From assembly GCA_002914805.1 (NCBI GenBank), contig JXTB01000249.1, positions 40,561 through 104,560 of the forward strand: 64,000 nt of DNA, given 5' to 3'. The translations under genes and the position numbers were made by a program. The stretch's first letter is position 1. The number at the start of each line of letters is the position of its first letter. Of this stretch, positions 48,652-60,129 are shown in pieces. The notes under the pieces are model-generated. The model was given only the letters and a program-made list of their open reading frames with translations. It did no database searches and was not told the DNA's origin. This DNA comes from Parasponia andersonii. Taxonomy: Eukaryota; Streptophyta; Magnoliopsida; Rosales; Cannabaceae.

Positions 48652-49980
48652 AAGTTTGCTCACCGACACTCCTTTACCAATTCTAGTGAATTTTGTTTTT
48701 TTTAATTCTCAGAACATGACTCTCTCAAGGTAAAGGAGGCATGGTGACCACCAAGCAATGTCGTAGGTGAGATGAAATTTCGTAGTTCTACGTTTTCATC
48801 TGCAAAAGGAGTAGAAGTGGAACTTCGATGCCAATGTTAGGCCACTTTGATCAATACTCCTAAAAAAGATCAAGCTGATAAGAAGCAAAAATCAGAGCTT
48901 ACTATGAGCAATTTAAACTCACTAGCTTTTAATTGGCTTGGGAAGTATGCTTTTCAATGCCACATACATAGCAGTGTTTATGCATATCAAATTAGAATTT
49001 ATGATTTTTTGTTTTTGTTTTTTTTTTTCAATGAATCATTATTTTGAGGCGGTTTAAAGTTTTAGATAAAGTGACATTAATTTATAGATTAGATAAGAAG
49101 TACGTCATAATTAGATAAATAATTTGAGTTAATCAAACGAACTCAGATGTTTTGTTTCATTCCAGCTTTCTTATTTATGTCCAAACAACCAATATATCTA
49201 TCTTTAATTGTAGCATCTTAAGTCTACTATGTGTATGCAATACTAGAAGTGTCAATTGGACTACAGTTAATATGTTAGTGTAAAATCCAAAATAAGCTAA
49301 CAGTACCTTTAAATTTAGTGCTTATATACCGTAAAATGTTACTTTGAACAAATTATAAAACGGTTAATTATAAACATTGTTTATATAACAACAGGGAGAC
49401 ATGTAGTCCCGTAAAATCGTTTATTTTATGTAAATAACGTTACATTGTCAAAGTAAAATAAGAATTTCTTAATAATAAAATCAAAAGTAAGTTTTAATTA
49501 AATCTAAATGTTAATGTACTTATAGAAGAATCTTTTTCTTAGACTCATTGCAAGCAAAATTTTAGACTTCCAATATTTTAGATTCACGCGATTCTCACAT
49601 TAGTCGTTATTTTGTTATTTATTTTTCAGATATGTACTAGAAGCTGAAAATTTGAAGGAAAAAAATCTATCTAATTAATATAATTTTCTTCTGCTTGATG
49701 TGTTAATAATATATATTGAGAAATTGACATGGGATCTATTTTTTGCCTAGTATATAGTAGTACTATAAAGTTTATAAACAAATACATAAACTCCTCAATC
49801 TCAAAAACACCGAATAATACTAGATTTTTAGTTCTTAAAAAAAGCATTTGGCAAAAATATGAAATTTCTTGCGCTAAGTAACCTATTAGATTTCTCGTGA
49901 ACTCAGAAAACCTTTACGCATAGTTTACATCTTACAGGCCATAAAAGGAAGTTACACAAAAGAATCAGAAACCACAAAAA
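48394..49980. other. Intergenic stretch with a long TA microsatellite
   Basis: No gene is supported. A (TA)n run of about twenty units lies at 48608-48648, and an ATT run occurs near 48511-48535. The long TA run holds no element of the TA-targeting MITE family and so is an unoccupied candidate site. Confidence 0.5.
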
Positions 49981-50098
49981 TGCTCGTAAATCAATTCAAA
50001 ATTGGTACTTTCTAATGATGCTCGTAACTCACGTTACTATGCTCATAAATCAATTCGAAATGGGTACTTTCTAATGATATTCGTAACTGACATGACTA
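49981..50098 (+). repeat. 59-bp tandem duplication
   Basis: Units 49981-50039 and 50040-50098 share TGCTC(G/A)TAAATCAATTC, GGTACTTTCTAATGAT and TCGTAACT, with about nine differences. No coding function is suggested. Confidence 0.85.
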
Positions 50099-50681
50099 TA
50101 ATATTTATGTGATTAAATAGTACGAGATTCACATCAACAGACAATTAAAATGTAACAGTTACGAGACTCACGATTATTGTTAGCAATAAAAACCACATTC
50201 ACTAAAACAATAGGCTACAAAGTAGTTTCATTGAAGCTGGAGTACCCTTAAGGGGCTGGCCTATAAATTGAAGGGAATGCTGCATTTGGTCCAAAAGTGG
50301 AGGAGTTTGTTTGAATATTGGCTAAGTTGAAATGGGAGATGGTTTTTCCCATAAATCTGCCATAAATTGTCTCCATCTTCTTCTTCATGTAAATGTGAAA
50401 TACATGGCGGATATATGGGCAATATTAAAAATAAAAATTCTACTGTTTCTGGGTTTCTCTCCCTCTTCACCTTGACCACGCTAGCAGTTCGTGATCAACT
50501 CACGAATTCTATTTGTCGCATTTTTTCCTTCTTTCAATTTGATCCATCAGAATTAATTTTATATGTTACATTCCATATTTCTCTTATCTAAAGTTCGATA
50601 TATCTTTAATTTGTTAGATTTATTTGTCCTTGTAAACATCAACCTTCCATATGTTTAGATATATAAATATTTATATATGTA

Positions 50682-50962
50682 TGATTGCTAATCTAATAGA
50701 TATTTTTTTTTATTTATGTATTTTTTTTAATCGTTAAGATTATCATCTAATAGTAATACATGAAAAGACGTACATTATTAATATAATTTCTCTTTTTTAT
50801 TTTTACACTATAATTAAAAATATGAAAATAAATTTTAATTAGTCAAAACAATAAATAAAAAAAAATACCTACTAGAAAAATATATTTAGAAAAACATGTT
50901 TAGGGTTTGGGGTTAAACCCTAAACATATTACATATATTCGGTTATTCCATTATTGGTGCCC
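50682..50962 (+). mobile_element. TA-targeting MITE (Micron-like), copy 4, right end split
   Basis: It starts near TGATTGCTAATCTAATAG after a TATATATG run. It contains the family words TCATCTAATAGTAAT and GACGTACATTATTAAT, and its right terminus is divided: AAATACCTACTAG at about 50864-50876 and ATTGGTGCCC at 50953-50962, with roughly 75 foreign bases between. A short TATATA tract follows. Confidence 0.65.
50896..50927. repeat. Palindrome of plant telomere motifs
   Basis: ATGTTTAGGGTTT (50896-50908) and AAACCCTAAACAT (50915-50927) form a perfect 13-bp stem with a GGGGTT loop. TTTAGGG is the plant telomere repeat unit, and AAACCCTAA is also the promoter telo-box. It sits inside the sequence that splits the MITE's right end. 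Confidence 0.8.
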
Positions 50963-53405
50963 TTTATATATTTAGAAAAACATATTAGTTATATTCAGTT
51001 ATTCCTCTAGTAAAAGCGAGGATGAAGAATCATCTTCCAGAACTATTTAACATATTCTCTTTTTTGTTTTTTTTTTTTTTGTCTTAAATTGACAAAAATG
51101 TGTGCGTTATTTGTTTGTGTCATGAGTAGTGCTACGATGTACCAACTCTAATGTTTTTCTTTTTTTCTTTATCCCAAATTATTATCATTTAATTAGATTA
51201 ATATCATCCACAAATTTTCAAGTGTAATAATTCAACTGCCATCTCAATCGCGAAAAAGGTTGGGTCGGAGTTGCAATCTATAGTATTATTATACTTGTGT
51301 TATTTGTTGAGTATCAACTTATTTCATGTATTTATTATTATTCTTACTTTTCTGAATAATCGATAATGAAGGGCTTATTCCCTGAATTACTATGTGCACA
51401 TTCTAATCTCCGGGTAGATTCCAAACCATTTTTTCTTTTTTGGATTGAGCCTTGATGTTACAGCAAGCGAGCAGGCCCATCCCACTGAAATTCACAGGGC
51501 GGACTGTCTGAGCCAAGATGGGCCAACTCGCATAGGCTTAGATAGACTGGCCCATTGTGGCAACCTAATTAAATAAGTTTATATAAATTATATTATGGTT
51601 CCTAATTCAATAGATTTTTTTTTAAAACTTATCTAGATGTAACAATGCTAGGATGAGTTTGGGCTGGCCAACGGGCCTAAACTTGTATATCTAGATTAGG
51701 ATAAATATAACACTATTTCATGTTCGATTAGATTGGATACTAATCGGATGAGAATTATTATTATAATATCGGTCTCACTTTCGTTTAAATGTGTAATAGA
51801 TTTATTTTAAATTAATTAAAATTTGGAAAAAAATGTAAAAAATATTTTTAATATGAGATACACTAATTTTGGAATTAGAAATAGATGTGGCCCCACAAAT
51901 ATCGAGCGTGAATTCTATACTTTTAAATGAAATTAATTATCGCATTTATATGAAATTATTTTAAAGTTATAGATTATTCATGCTAATCTTAAGTTGGTAT
52001 TAAACATAGATTTAGGATAAATAGTCCTAATCTCAATTCCAATCCTATGCATTAAAGGAGGCCATAAGTCAAGAAATTAGGTGGGGATGGTACTTGCAGT
52101 TTTATTTCTAGGACTGGGAACGGAGCTACACATTCACTTGCCCAAGTATTGTAAGTTTGTTAATACGTCCATGTAGTAGACTAAGAAAATTCCTAGTTGT
52201 ATTGCTTCAGTTATACTGTTGTAGCAAACAATATTACTTAATAAAGAAAATCCCCATTTTATTCAAAAAATTATTCTGTGTAAATGTAAATGGGACTAAT
52301 TTTGAGTACAAACTATTTATCTCACTTCCAAGTTCATATCAAACAAGAGATTAGGAAAAATAATTCTTTTCTAATCCTAGTCTTATACAATAAAAAGGGC
52401 CGGGATTTCTTTTGATTCTCTTAATAATTTCCCTTGAAAAAAAAAAAAGAAAATCCTGTTAAATCATTTTGATAAATTTCTCTCAAAATACAGTTCGGTA
52501 TGCATGATACGGTGTGAATGACCTAAGACAATGCCTTACTAGTATGATTTTAAATAAAATATGAGAATATGATAAAAAAAAAATTTAGTGCCAAGAGCCA
52601 AAGACCCAAATGGAGACAAATGAAACCGAGCAAATAGATGCTAGATTGGGAAACACAGGATTGAAAGGAATAAAAACAAATTGTAAACTACAAACTAACT
52701 TTCTATTTTTTGTTTTCTAAAATCTATTTATTGACTTCATTAATCTTTGTTCATCAACATTTATTTTTATTTAGCAGCACTAAATATATATGGCTGTATG
52801 GATAGCCGTTCGATAAAAAAGTGCATTTTTTCAATTTTCTCTAAAGACCATTTCTGGGATCCTACTACACGTATCAAATGCATTCATCACATTTTGTTGA
52901 CTATTGATAATATAATACATTTCATGTTCATATATCATAATCTATAAACCAAAATAGTATTGAGATGACTTTCACATAAAATGTGTACTAATTAATTAGA
53001 ACTGTATAATGTTATTAGTTGATCATAAATAAAAATGTAACCCTATCTAATTTATTGAACTAGCTAAGTATGTTATAAGTGATCTATGGCAAAAAAATAA
53101 AAACACAATTTCATACTTATAATTCTTAGCATATACTTCTACGTCCTTGTTAGATCCATGTTATATCATTTTCATTATTGTTCAGCGTTACAGGTTAATC
53201 AGTTGACATATTCGAGTTTCATATATATATCTTATTTAAGTACCATCACCACACCACTATTATTATCACTTTCTCTCTTAGGTAATCGTTAATTATATAT
53301 TTGTGTGTACGAATATTATACATTAATATAGACATGAAATAGGTCTGTCATTTCTGATTTCTGAAACTTCAAATTGCCGGCCGGCAGAAACAATAGTACT
53401 TGAAA
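50963..53405. other. Intergenic stretch
   Basis: No gene is supported. 51597-51625 (GGTTCCTAATTCAATAG then a T run) resembles a lone left terminus of the TA-targeting MITE family, next to an AT-rich word. 51470-51570 carries GGCCCATCCC and GGGCCAACTC words of unknown origin. Confidence 0.4.
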
Positions 53406-53833
53406 CTTAATAAATTACAATGGATGGCCTTATAATCAATAGTACTTTAAAAGATATTATCATTTTTATACCTGCATTTTGATATTTTATTCAAATTATA
53501 TTTTCTGTTTTGATTATTATCAATATTGATCCTTAGATTTGAAATCTGTTACAAATTTATACCTGATACTAATTTAGAACCATTAATTTACCAAATTACC
53601 GTTTAAAAAATTGAAAATAAACTATATAAAAACTGATCCAAGAATAAGTATATTAAATCATCTTGGTAAATTAACTGCTCTAAATTAGTGTCAGTGTATA
53701 AATTTGTAATAAATATAAAATCTAAGGGTCAATATTGATAATAACCAAAATAGAAGATGTAAACTAAACAAAATATCAAAATACAGGGTATAAAAATAAT
53801 AATTTCTCCTTAATAAATTACAATGGGATGGCC
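53406..53833. mobile_element. Long-arm foldback element flanked by 24-25-bp direct repeats
   Basis: Imperfect inverted arms of about 145 bp lie at about 53450-53595 and 53660-53808. For example TTTTTATACCTGCATTTTGA faces the complement of CAAAATACAGGGTATAAAAA, and TATCAATATTGATCCTTAGA faces the complement of TCTAAGGGTCAATATTGATA. The arms and middle are non-coding. The words CTTAATAAATTACAATGG and ATGGCC recur outside both arms (53406-53429 and 53809-53833). Long terminal inverted repeats suggest a Mutator-type non-autonomous element, though the flanking repeat is longer than the usual 9-11-bp duplication. Confidence 0.7.
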
Positions 53834-54899
53834 AGTAAAAAGAATTGCTTTAATAATACCCTATTTAATTATGAGCTAGAAAAAAAATCCTTGGTGGGGT
53901 CTGTAAATGAGCAAAGAAAATGCTTCTATACATCTTTAAGTTTATTTAACATATCACATCACGTGACATTACAAATGAAGCCATAGTTATGTTGTAACCT
54001 TTTATTATTATTATTTTCTCCTTATGAAATACCAAGAATATGCACATTTGATTATAAATATTTAAAAAAATAAAAGGATTGATCATAAGATGATAAAAAC
54101 TAATTCATTTATTGGGTTTGATCTTAATCTGTTGCTATAAATATCGATCTCTGTACTTAAAGTAGTCTGTGCCAAAAGAGCACTGTTATATAGGCTATGG
54201 AATTTAGTAGATGTCAGTACACAATTTCTCAGCTGTCTTCTCTGCATTGATATTTTCTGATGCAGGTGAGCTTTTCTCAAATTCTCAATTCATGTATCTC
54301 TAAGACTCTTAACCTTTATACTATGAGTGAGTATTGAAAGTACTTATTTTGGACCACTTTGTCAACGTTGGATCTCTCTTGGACTCCTTTAGGTCTCGTA
54401 CTGATCAACGGCTAAAATTGGACAATAGCAAAATTCATTATTTTTGCAACATTTCTTACCTTGTAAAAGTATTGGCATGTTGGTACTGCATTACTTAGTT
54501 TAACTAGTACTAATTCTCTACCTCATGTTTATAGTCGCTTATGACACCTTAGATCCATTTGGGCGCATAAATATCAAATGGGATGTTGTCTCTTGGACCA
54601 CCGATGGGTATATGTGGTAAGTGGCATATACTTGAATCCTGGTCCAGTGACAGAAAAGAAATTTTACAAGTAGAAATTCCAAAATTATTTTAGAAAAATT
54701 CATAAAAATAATTTCAAAAAAAAAATTTCCACAATTTTGTGATCACCATTAGATTTAGATTATTAATAAAATTTATTAAAATAAACTAAGCATTATTATC
54801 AGTAGTCTCACAATCTAACACACTAATTATATAGACAGACTCCGTGAAACGGACCCATTAATATTTAATATAAGCCAAGATAAATAACAATGTTATTTA
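53834..54899. other. Intergenic stretch
   Basis: No gene is supported. A 65-codon minus-strand frame at 54083-54280 has no recognisable domain. Confidence 0.45.
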
Positions 54900-56780
54900 T
54901 ATAATTACCAATTTCTTGTACGGTAACCAACTCCTCAATCATCTGCTGCCGAGTTTCTAAAGTCACACCGAGCACTTCCTGAGAGGAGAAAAGTAAGGGA
55001 TGAGTATTCACATATTTAGTAGAAATTTAATTACCCTTTAGATTGATGCAATTTCTCAAATCTGCATGTATAAATCAAATTTATAAATCCATTTAGCCAC
55101 ATATTCAAAACCAAAATCAAAACCACATCACTGTACATATCATACATCAATAAGGATATAAGTAAGCTCTCATCCTTCTATCACGGCCCTGAAATACCTC
55201 TATAGCGGGGGTACCCAGCATCCTGACACTGCCCGTAGGCGTATCAGATAAAAACCTGTGCAGGGGCCTAGGTCTCTCACCTAGCGCAACTCGCCAGCGA
55301 CCTAAAAATACCACGATGCTATAATGGAACTCAAATGTGTGATCCTATGGTATGTACAACATGTAACAGTTCATGGCTACCATGCATCCAATAATCAAAT
55401 CATGCTTTAAAAATCCATTTTGGCATTATTCTAGGATTTATTGTAACATGGGCAATACATCACTATTTTACCCCAAATTTAGTATATAAAAATGTATAAA
55501 ATAATTTACACAATCCAATTCCAGTATAATCTAACAATTAACAATGCTTTCTTTAACATTCGTAAAATCACAATTTTTCATAAATAAATTTTAATGTAAA
55601 TAAAATCCAAAATAGATATAAAAATTAGGGTAATCGAGCCCTTACCTTGATATAGTAGTAATACTAGGTAAATGACGTTCGAAATTCCTCGGTTAGTTAC
55701 TCAGGTGCTTAAACGACAATTTCTAGTTCCTAGTAAGTCTACTTAAAAAAGTAACTTTTCTACTGGAGCTTCAAATATAGAAATGGAGGTTACCACTGAA
55801 TTCAGAGCACCTAAAAATATTAAGTTATATATATACTTTGTCAAAAACGGGCCCTGGTGCGGGACCAACCCGTGGCATGCAAAACGGTGCAATTTGTGCC
55901 ACGAAATTTTAATTTTCGTTTCACAACGAAATATAGTGATATTTTATATCAAAATTCATGTCTCGACCTCATTGAGTCCAAATTCGAAATCAGAACTCAG
56001 TTTCGAGGTCCCTAGCATTAATTAAGCCCAAAAATCCGAGAATTACATAAATACCATATTTTGAAAATAATTAGAAAAATTTCCTTTTTTCTAATTACTA
56101 TTTACCGCACTTACTATTACCTTTTTTACTTTTATCATTAACTCTCTTTCACCTCATGTACTTACCTTGGGTAAATAAATCATTTAATCAAAATAATTAC
56201 GTGAATATCACTTTTTACATAGTTAGTAAAAACGATAAAAATGGTAAAAACTAACCAGAGATGAATTTTAAGGTGAAACAATTTGGAGTTAATCGGTGAC
56301 GGCGAGATGGAGCTTCGCTTGCCGGAGGTGTCGAAAACGGAGGTTGGACGACGCTCCGGTGACCGGAAAATCTCGCCGGAAGCGGAATCTTTGTAGGACT
56401 ACTACGGCTTCATTCGATGTCGAAACGAGGCGGAACTAGTGGCGTTGGATTCATCTTCAAAAGCTCTTCAAGATGGGTTGGCACGTCGGCTGAGGTGGAT
56501 AGTGGTGTGACGGCTGTAGGCGGCGGCAGATCCGGCGTTTTCTCTTTTTTTTTCTCCCCCTCAAACTCTTATTGGCTGGAAATTTAAACTTCTGAAGGGT
56601 TTTTGAGAAAAAAAACTGAGTATTATTATAAAATATTATAATATTCCATATATTTTATTATTTTAATAGAAAATTTAATATTTACAACTTTGTCATTACT
56701 CTTAAAATGCCCAATTTACCCTATTGACTTCACAGATTTTCCATAAAGTTATTCGGCTTCATTTTCTTGTCACAGATACT
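54900..56780 (-). mobile_element. Old gypsy LTR, probably solo
   Basis: Blocks match the 12.8-15 kb LTR in the same minus orientation: a CTCATCC(T)TTC block (55170), ACACTGCCCGTAGGCG-like text (55220), CACGATGCTA (55311), GTGGCATGCAAAACGG (55873), and a GC-rich part (56290-56560) like a leader. No primer site or polyprotein part adjoins it on either side. Both ends are approximate. Divergence from the other two LTRs is high, so it is old. Confidence 0.5.
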
Positions 56781-57089
56781 TGACAACCTAATTCCATTTT
56801 TATCTTCTATTTTCTAAAATCTTGCAACATGGCTCAACAAAATACTAATATAAGAAGCATGTATATAGTTCAACTCTGTACAGTATTACATAGTACATTG
56901 CAAAAGAGAGAGCCTTATAATTCAAGATCTATGAAGAGCAATCTTTTACGATTCTATAAACTAGATCAGAAACAATAGACTCTGCTGACTGTCTTATGAT
57001 ACATTATCAACCCTCTAACTACACATTTCTTTTAAATATATGGAGTGAAAAAAAAAAAAAACTAATTAGGGTCTACTACTGTCTTCTAA

Positions 57090-58739
57090 GAAGTTGGTGA
57101 TGACCAATGATCGGGCAGTGGTGAGAATTCAAAACTCCCAAATGTACGGGAAGATAATGAGTCCTGGATGGACCTTAAGCTGGACATGGGCTAAGAAAGA
57201 AGTGATATGGTCAATGGTGGGAGCTCAAGCCACTGACCAAGGAGACTGCTCCAAATTCAAAGGGGACATTCCACATTGCTGCAAGAGGAGCCCCACAATA
57301 GTTGAGCTTCTCCCTGGTGTCACAAACTAACAGAGATTTTCTGATTGTTGCAAAGGTGGTGTCCTTAACTCTTGGGGACAAGACCCTTCATCAGCTGTCT
57401 CAGCCTTTCAGCTCAGTGTTGGGCTTGCAGGCACTTCAAATAAGACTGTAAAACCACCTAAGAACTTCGTCTTGCTTGGTCCGGGACCAGGCTACACATG
57501 CGGTCCAACAACCATTATTGTTCCATCCTCAGTTTTCTTGTCAGCCGATGGTCGTAAGTTTTAACTATCCTGTCTGAAGTTTGAACAGAATCTCATGACT
57601 TTCTATCCTTATTTAAGTTTTTGAATTACGATAACGGTCCACCAAAGTATCCTGTAAGTCCCTGGAGGACTTACTACTAAACAGGAGAAATCTTCTCTAT
57701 ATCTTCTTCTGTAAGGGTTTTTTTTCTTAAATATAATATATATACATGATTGTCAATTAGTAGTTTTGTTTTTTTTCTGTGTCGCTGATTCTTTAAAGCG
57801 TTGGATCATTACTTAAAAGTGATTCAACGACTATAATTGATATAATGATAAGTTTTCATTAATAAAAAAGATACACATGTAAAAAAGATAACTATTAGAT
57901 TGGTGCCATATATATACACACACGTGTGAATCTCCAGCTTTCTGCTTTAGTTATCATACATCCGCATCTTGAACGAGAGAGAAATATGTAGAAGAAAGAT
58001 TTTGGTATAGTTTTCTGATATTTGATCCCTTGTTTGTCATTTTCAGTGACATGGACCATAACATGCTCTTACTCAACTTTTCTGGCATCTAAGATCCCAA
58101 CCTGCTGTGTCTACATGTCATCTTTATACAATCCTTCGATCACGCCTTGTCCATCTTGCGCTTGTGGATTCGAACAATTGCGCAGCGTACGTTGCAGCTA
58201 GCAGCCCTTTTAATTCTCATTTTCAATTACAACTTTTATGCGTTTTAACGGTTCCTCTAACACATGATATCTATGTAACTTTGACATAATCAGATGAAAA
58301 AGTTCCAACTATTGTATGCTCAAAAGAAAGGCCAAAAACCATCTTGATGTGCTGTTCCGAAAATTATGGAATCTAGAAACTTACTGAAACCAGTGAATTT
58401 TGAATATTACGATACGAAGGATTAGTATCTAACCTGTAGAATTAAGATTTTGATGCAGAGATGATTCGAAGATTTCAAGTGTGGTGACCTCAGACAGAAC
58501 AGAGCTGAAAGAGATCCCACCAGTGATTCAGTGCACGCAACATATGTGCCCCATTCGGGTTCATTGGTATGTGAAGGCTAACTACAAAGAATACTGGAAA
58601 GTCAAGATTACCGTAACCAATTTCGACTACTGGAAAAACTACACTCAGTGGACACTTGTTGTTCAGCATCCAAATCTCAACAATCTCACCAATGCCTATA
58701 ACTTTGTCTATAAGCCACTCAATCAATACAAAATCTCAA
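57090..58739 (+). pseudogene. COBRA-like (COBL4-type) gene, broken and incomplete
   Basis: COBRA-like proteins are plant GPI-anchored wall proteins that help organise cellulose. Recognisable exons: (1) about 57090-57553, MSPGWTLSWTWAKKEVIWS, QGDCSKFKGDIPHCCK, LLPGV, CCKGGVLNSWGQDPSSAVS, KNFVLLGPGPGYTCGP; (2) 58047 to about 58187, TWTITCSYSTFLASKIPTCC then PCPSCACG, with the CCV.S motif of the family; (3) about 58460-58739, IQCTQHMCPIRVHWYVKANY and WTLVVQHPNLNNLTNAYNF. Intron 57554-58046 has good splice sites and holds a MITE; a donor GTAAGT follows at 58740. A TAA at 57328-57330 interrupts exon 1, where relatives read PYNQQF. The start exon with the signal peptide is absent. The C-terminal exons and GPI signal are not in the window and might lie beyond the CACTA element that begins at 59075. 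The join between exons 2 and 3 is unresolved. Confidence 0.85.
57746..57907 (+). mobile_element. TA-targeting MITE (Micron-like), copy 5, in a COBL intron
   Basis: The left end ATGATTGTCAATTAGTAG follows AATATATATAC, and the right end ATTAGATTGGTGCC is followed by ATATATATAC. The internal GCGTTGGATCATTACTT and GATTCAACGACTATAAT match the family signature. It is the shortest copy, apparently with an internal loss. It lies inside the intron 57554-58046 and leaves the splice sites intact. Confidence 0.7.
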
Positions 58740-59094
58740 GTAAGTTTAGGAGAGTAAATGAACTAATGAGGTGATAGTTTCTCCAACTACAAAGTCTATG
58801 AGAATGTAGATGAGTTTTAGGCTATCTTTGACCCAAAATTTTATTTTAGAACAATCAAAACTCTAAAATGGAACAATATTATTCTATATTTTTTTTTAAT
58901 CTCTAATCCATTACTCTAAATATTGTACTAAAAAGAATATTCACTGCATTAAAAAAGAATATTCTCCATTTTTTATTCAAATATCTTTTTTATTCTTATA
59001 ATATATATAGAAATCAATTTTTATGAGGGTAGATTTGGTAATTTGATAAGAAACAAGAAAAAAAAAATAGCATACATTACAAGAAAAATAAGGA

Positions 59095-59400
59095 TTTGTG
59101 GCATTTCATTTAGTGATATTTGCACAAAAATGTCACGATAATAATATTTTAGTGTTATTAGTTTAAAATATTACTAAAATTTATATTTAGTGGTATTTTT
59201 CAAATATTATTAACATTTTAATTTAGTGATATTTAATCAAATGCTACTAAATTTTATCTTTAGTAGTAGTTTTAAAATGTCAATAATAATTTAATTTAGT
59301 TATATTAGAAATGATACTAAATTTGGATTTTACAGCATTTTAGAAAATATCACTACATTTTAGATTTAGTGACATTTTAAAATGTCACTTATTCATTTTA
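59095..59400. repeat. CACTA subterminal repeats
   Basis: Words of the type TTTAGTGATATTT, TTAGTGGTATTTTTC and AAATGTCACT recur in both orientations about every 25-40 bases. Such arrays are the transposase-binding subterminal regions of CACTA elements. Confidence 0.7.
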
Positions 59401-60129
59401 AAAGTATTGATTAATTTAAGAATTAGAGTAAAATGAAATCTATAATCAATACTTTTTAATAAAACTAGCAAAATTAGGGGAAAAAAAGAATGAGTTTTAC
59501 GTTTCTCTCTTTTATTTTTTTTATTTTAATTATTATTACATATTAGTTGATGTGTATAAGATTTATGTACTCATTATATTGTATTAATAAAAAATAAAAT
59601 TTTATTAATGAATCTAAGTTATTATTTTCCGCAAACTAATTAGATGATTAAAATATTAAGATATATGGATATCAAGGGAAAAAAAAATTATTTTTATTAA
59701 AAAGTAATAATAACATTAAAAAAATTCTCGAATGTAAGTCAATTACAATGATTGAGCTTTAGTTGAATAATTCCTATGTTTCTCTATTTTTATTATTTTT
59801 TTCTTTTGTTTATCATCAAAGTTCATATAAAAATTATACTCAATACATCCAATTAAACTGAAAGAAAAATAAGTTTTTTTTTGAAAGAAAAATGGTAAAA
59901 GTATTAATAAAAAACAAACTACAAAAGACAATAAATAGAATATTTAAAAAAAAAAAAACTAAGTTAACATCAAAACATACTCTGCGATAAGTTAATTTAG
60001 ACATTTTCAAATTCTTTATTCCTACTAATTGTAATTATAAGAGATGAATCAATGATTATACCATGCATATCTATTCTAACCAAATTGATATTCTCATTCT
60101 CAGCATCAGTAGATGCAGTAGTTAAACTG

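Noticed and set aside
50896-50927. Interstitial telomere
   Set aside because: Only two motif units in inverted arrangement are present; this is a snapback palindrome and not a telomere tract.
54083-54280. 65-codon minus-strand frame with a splice-like context
   Set aside because: No domain and no supporting exons nearby.
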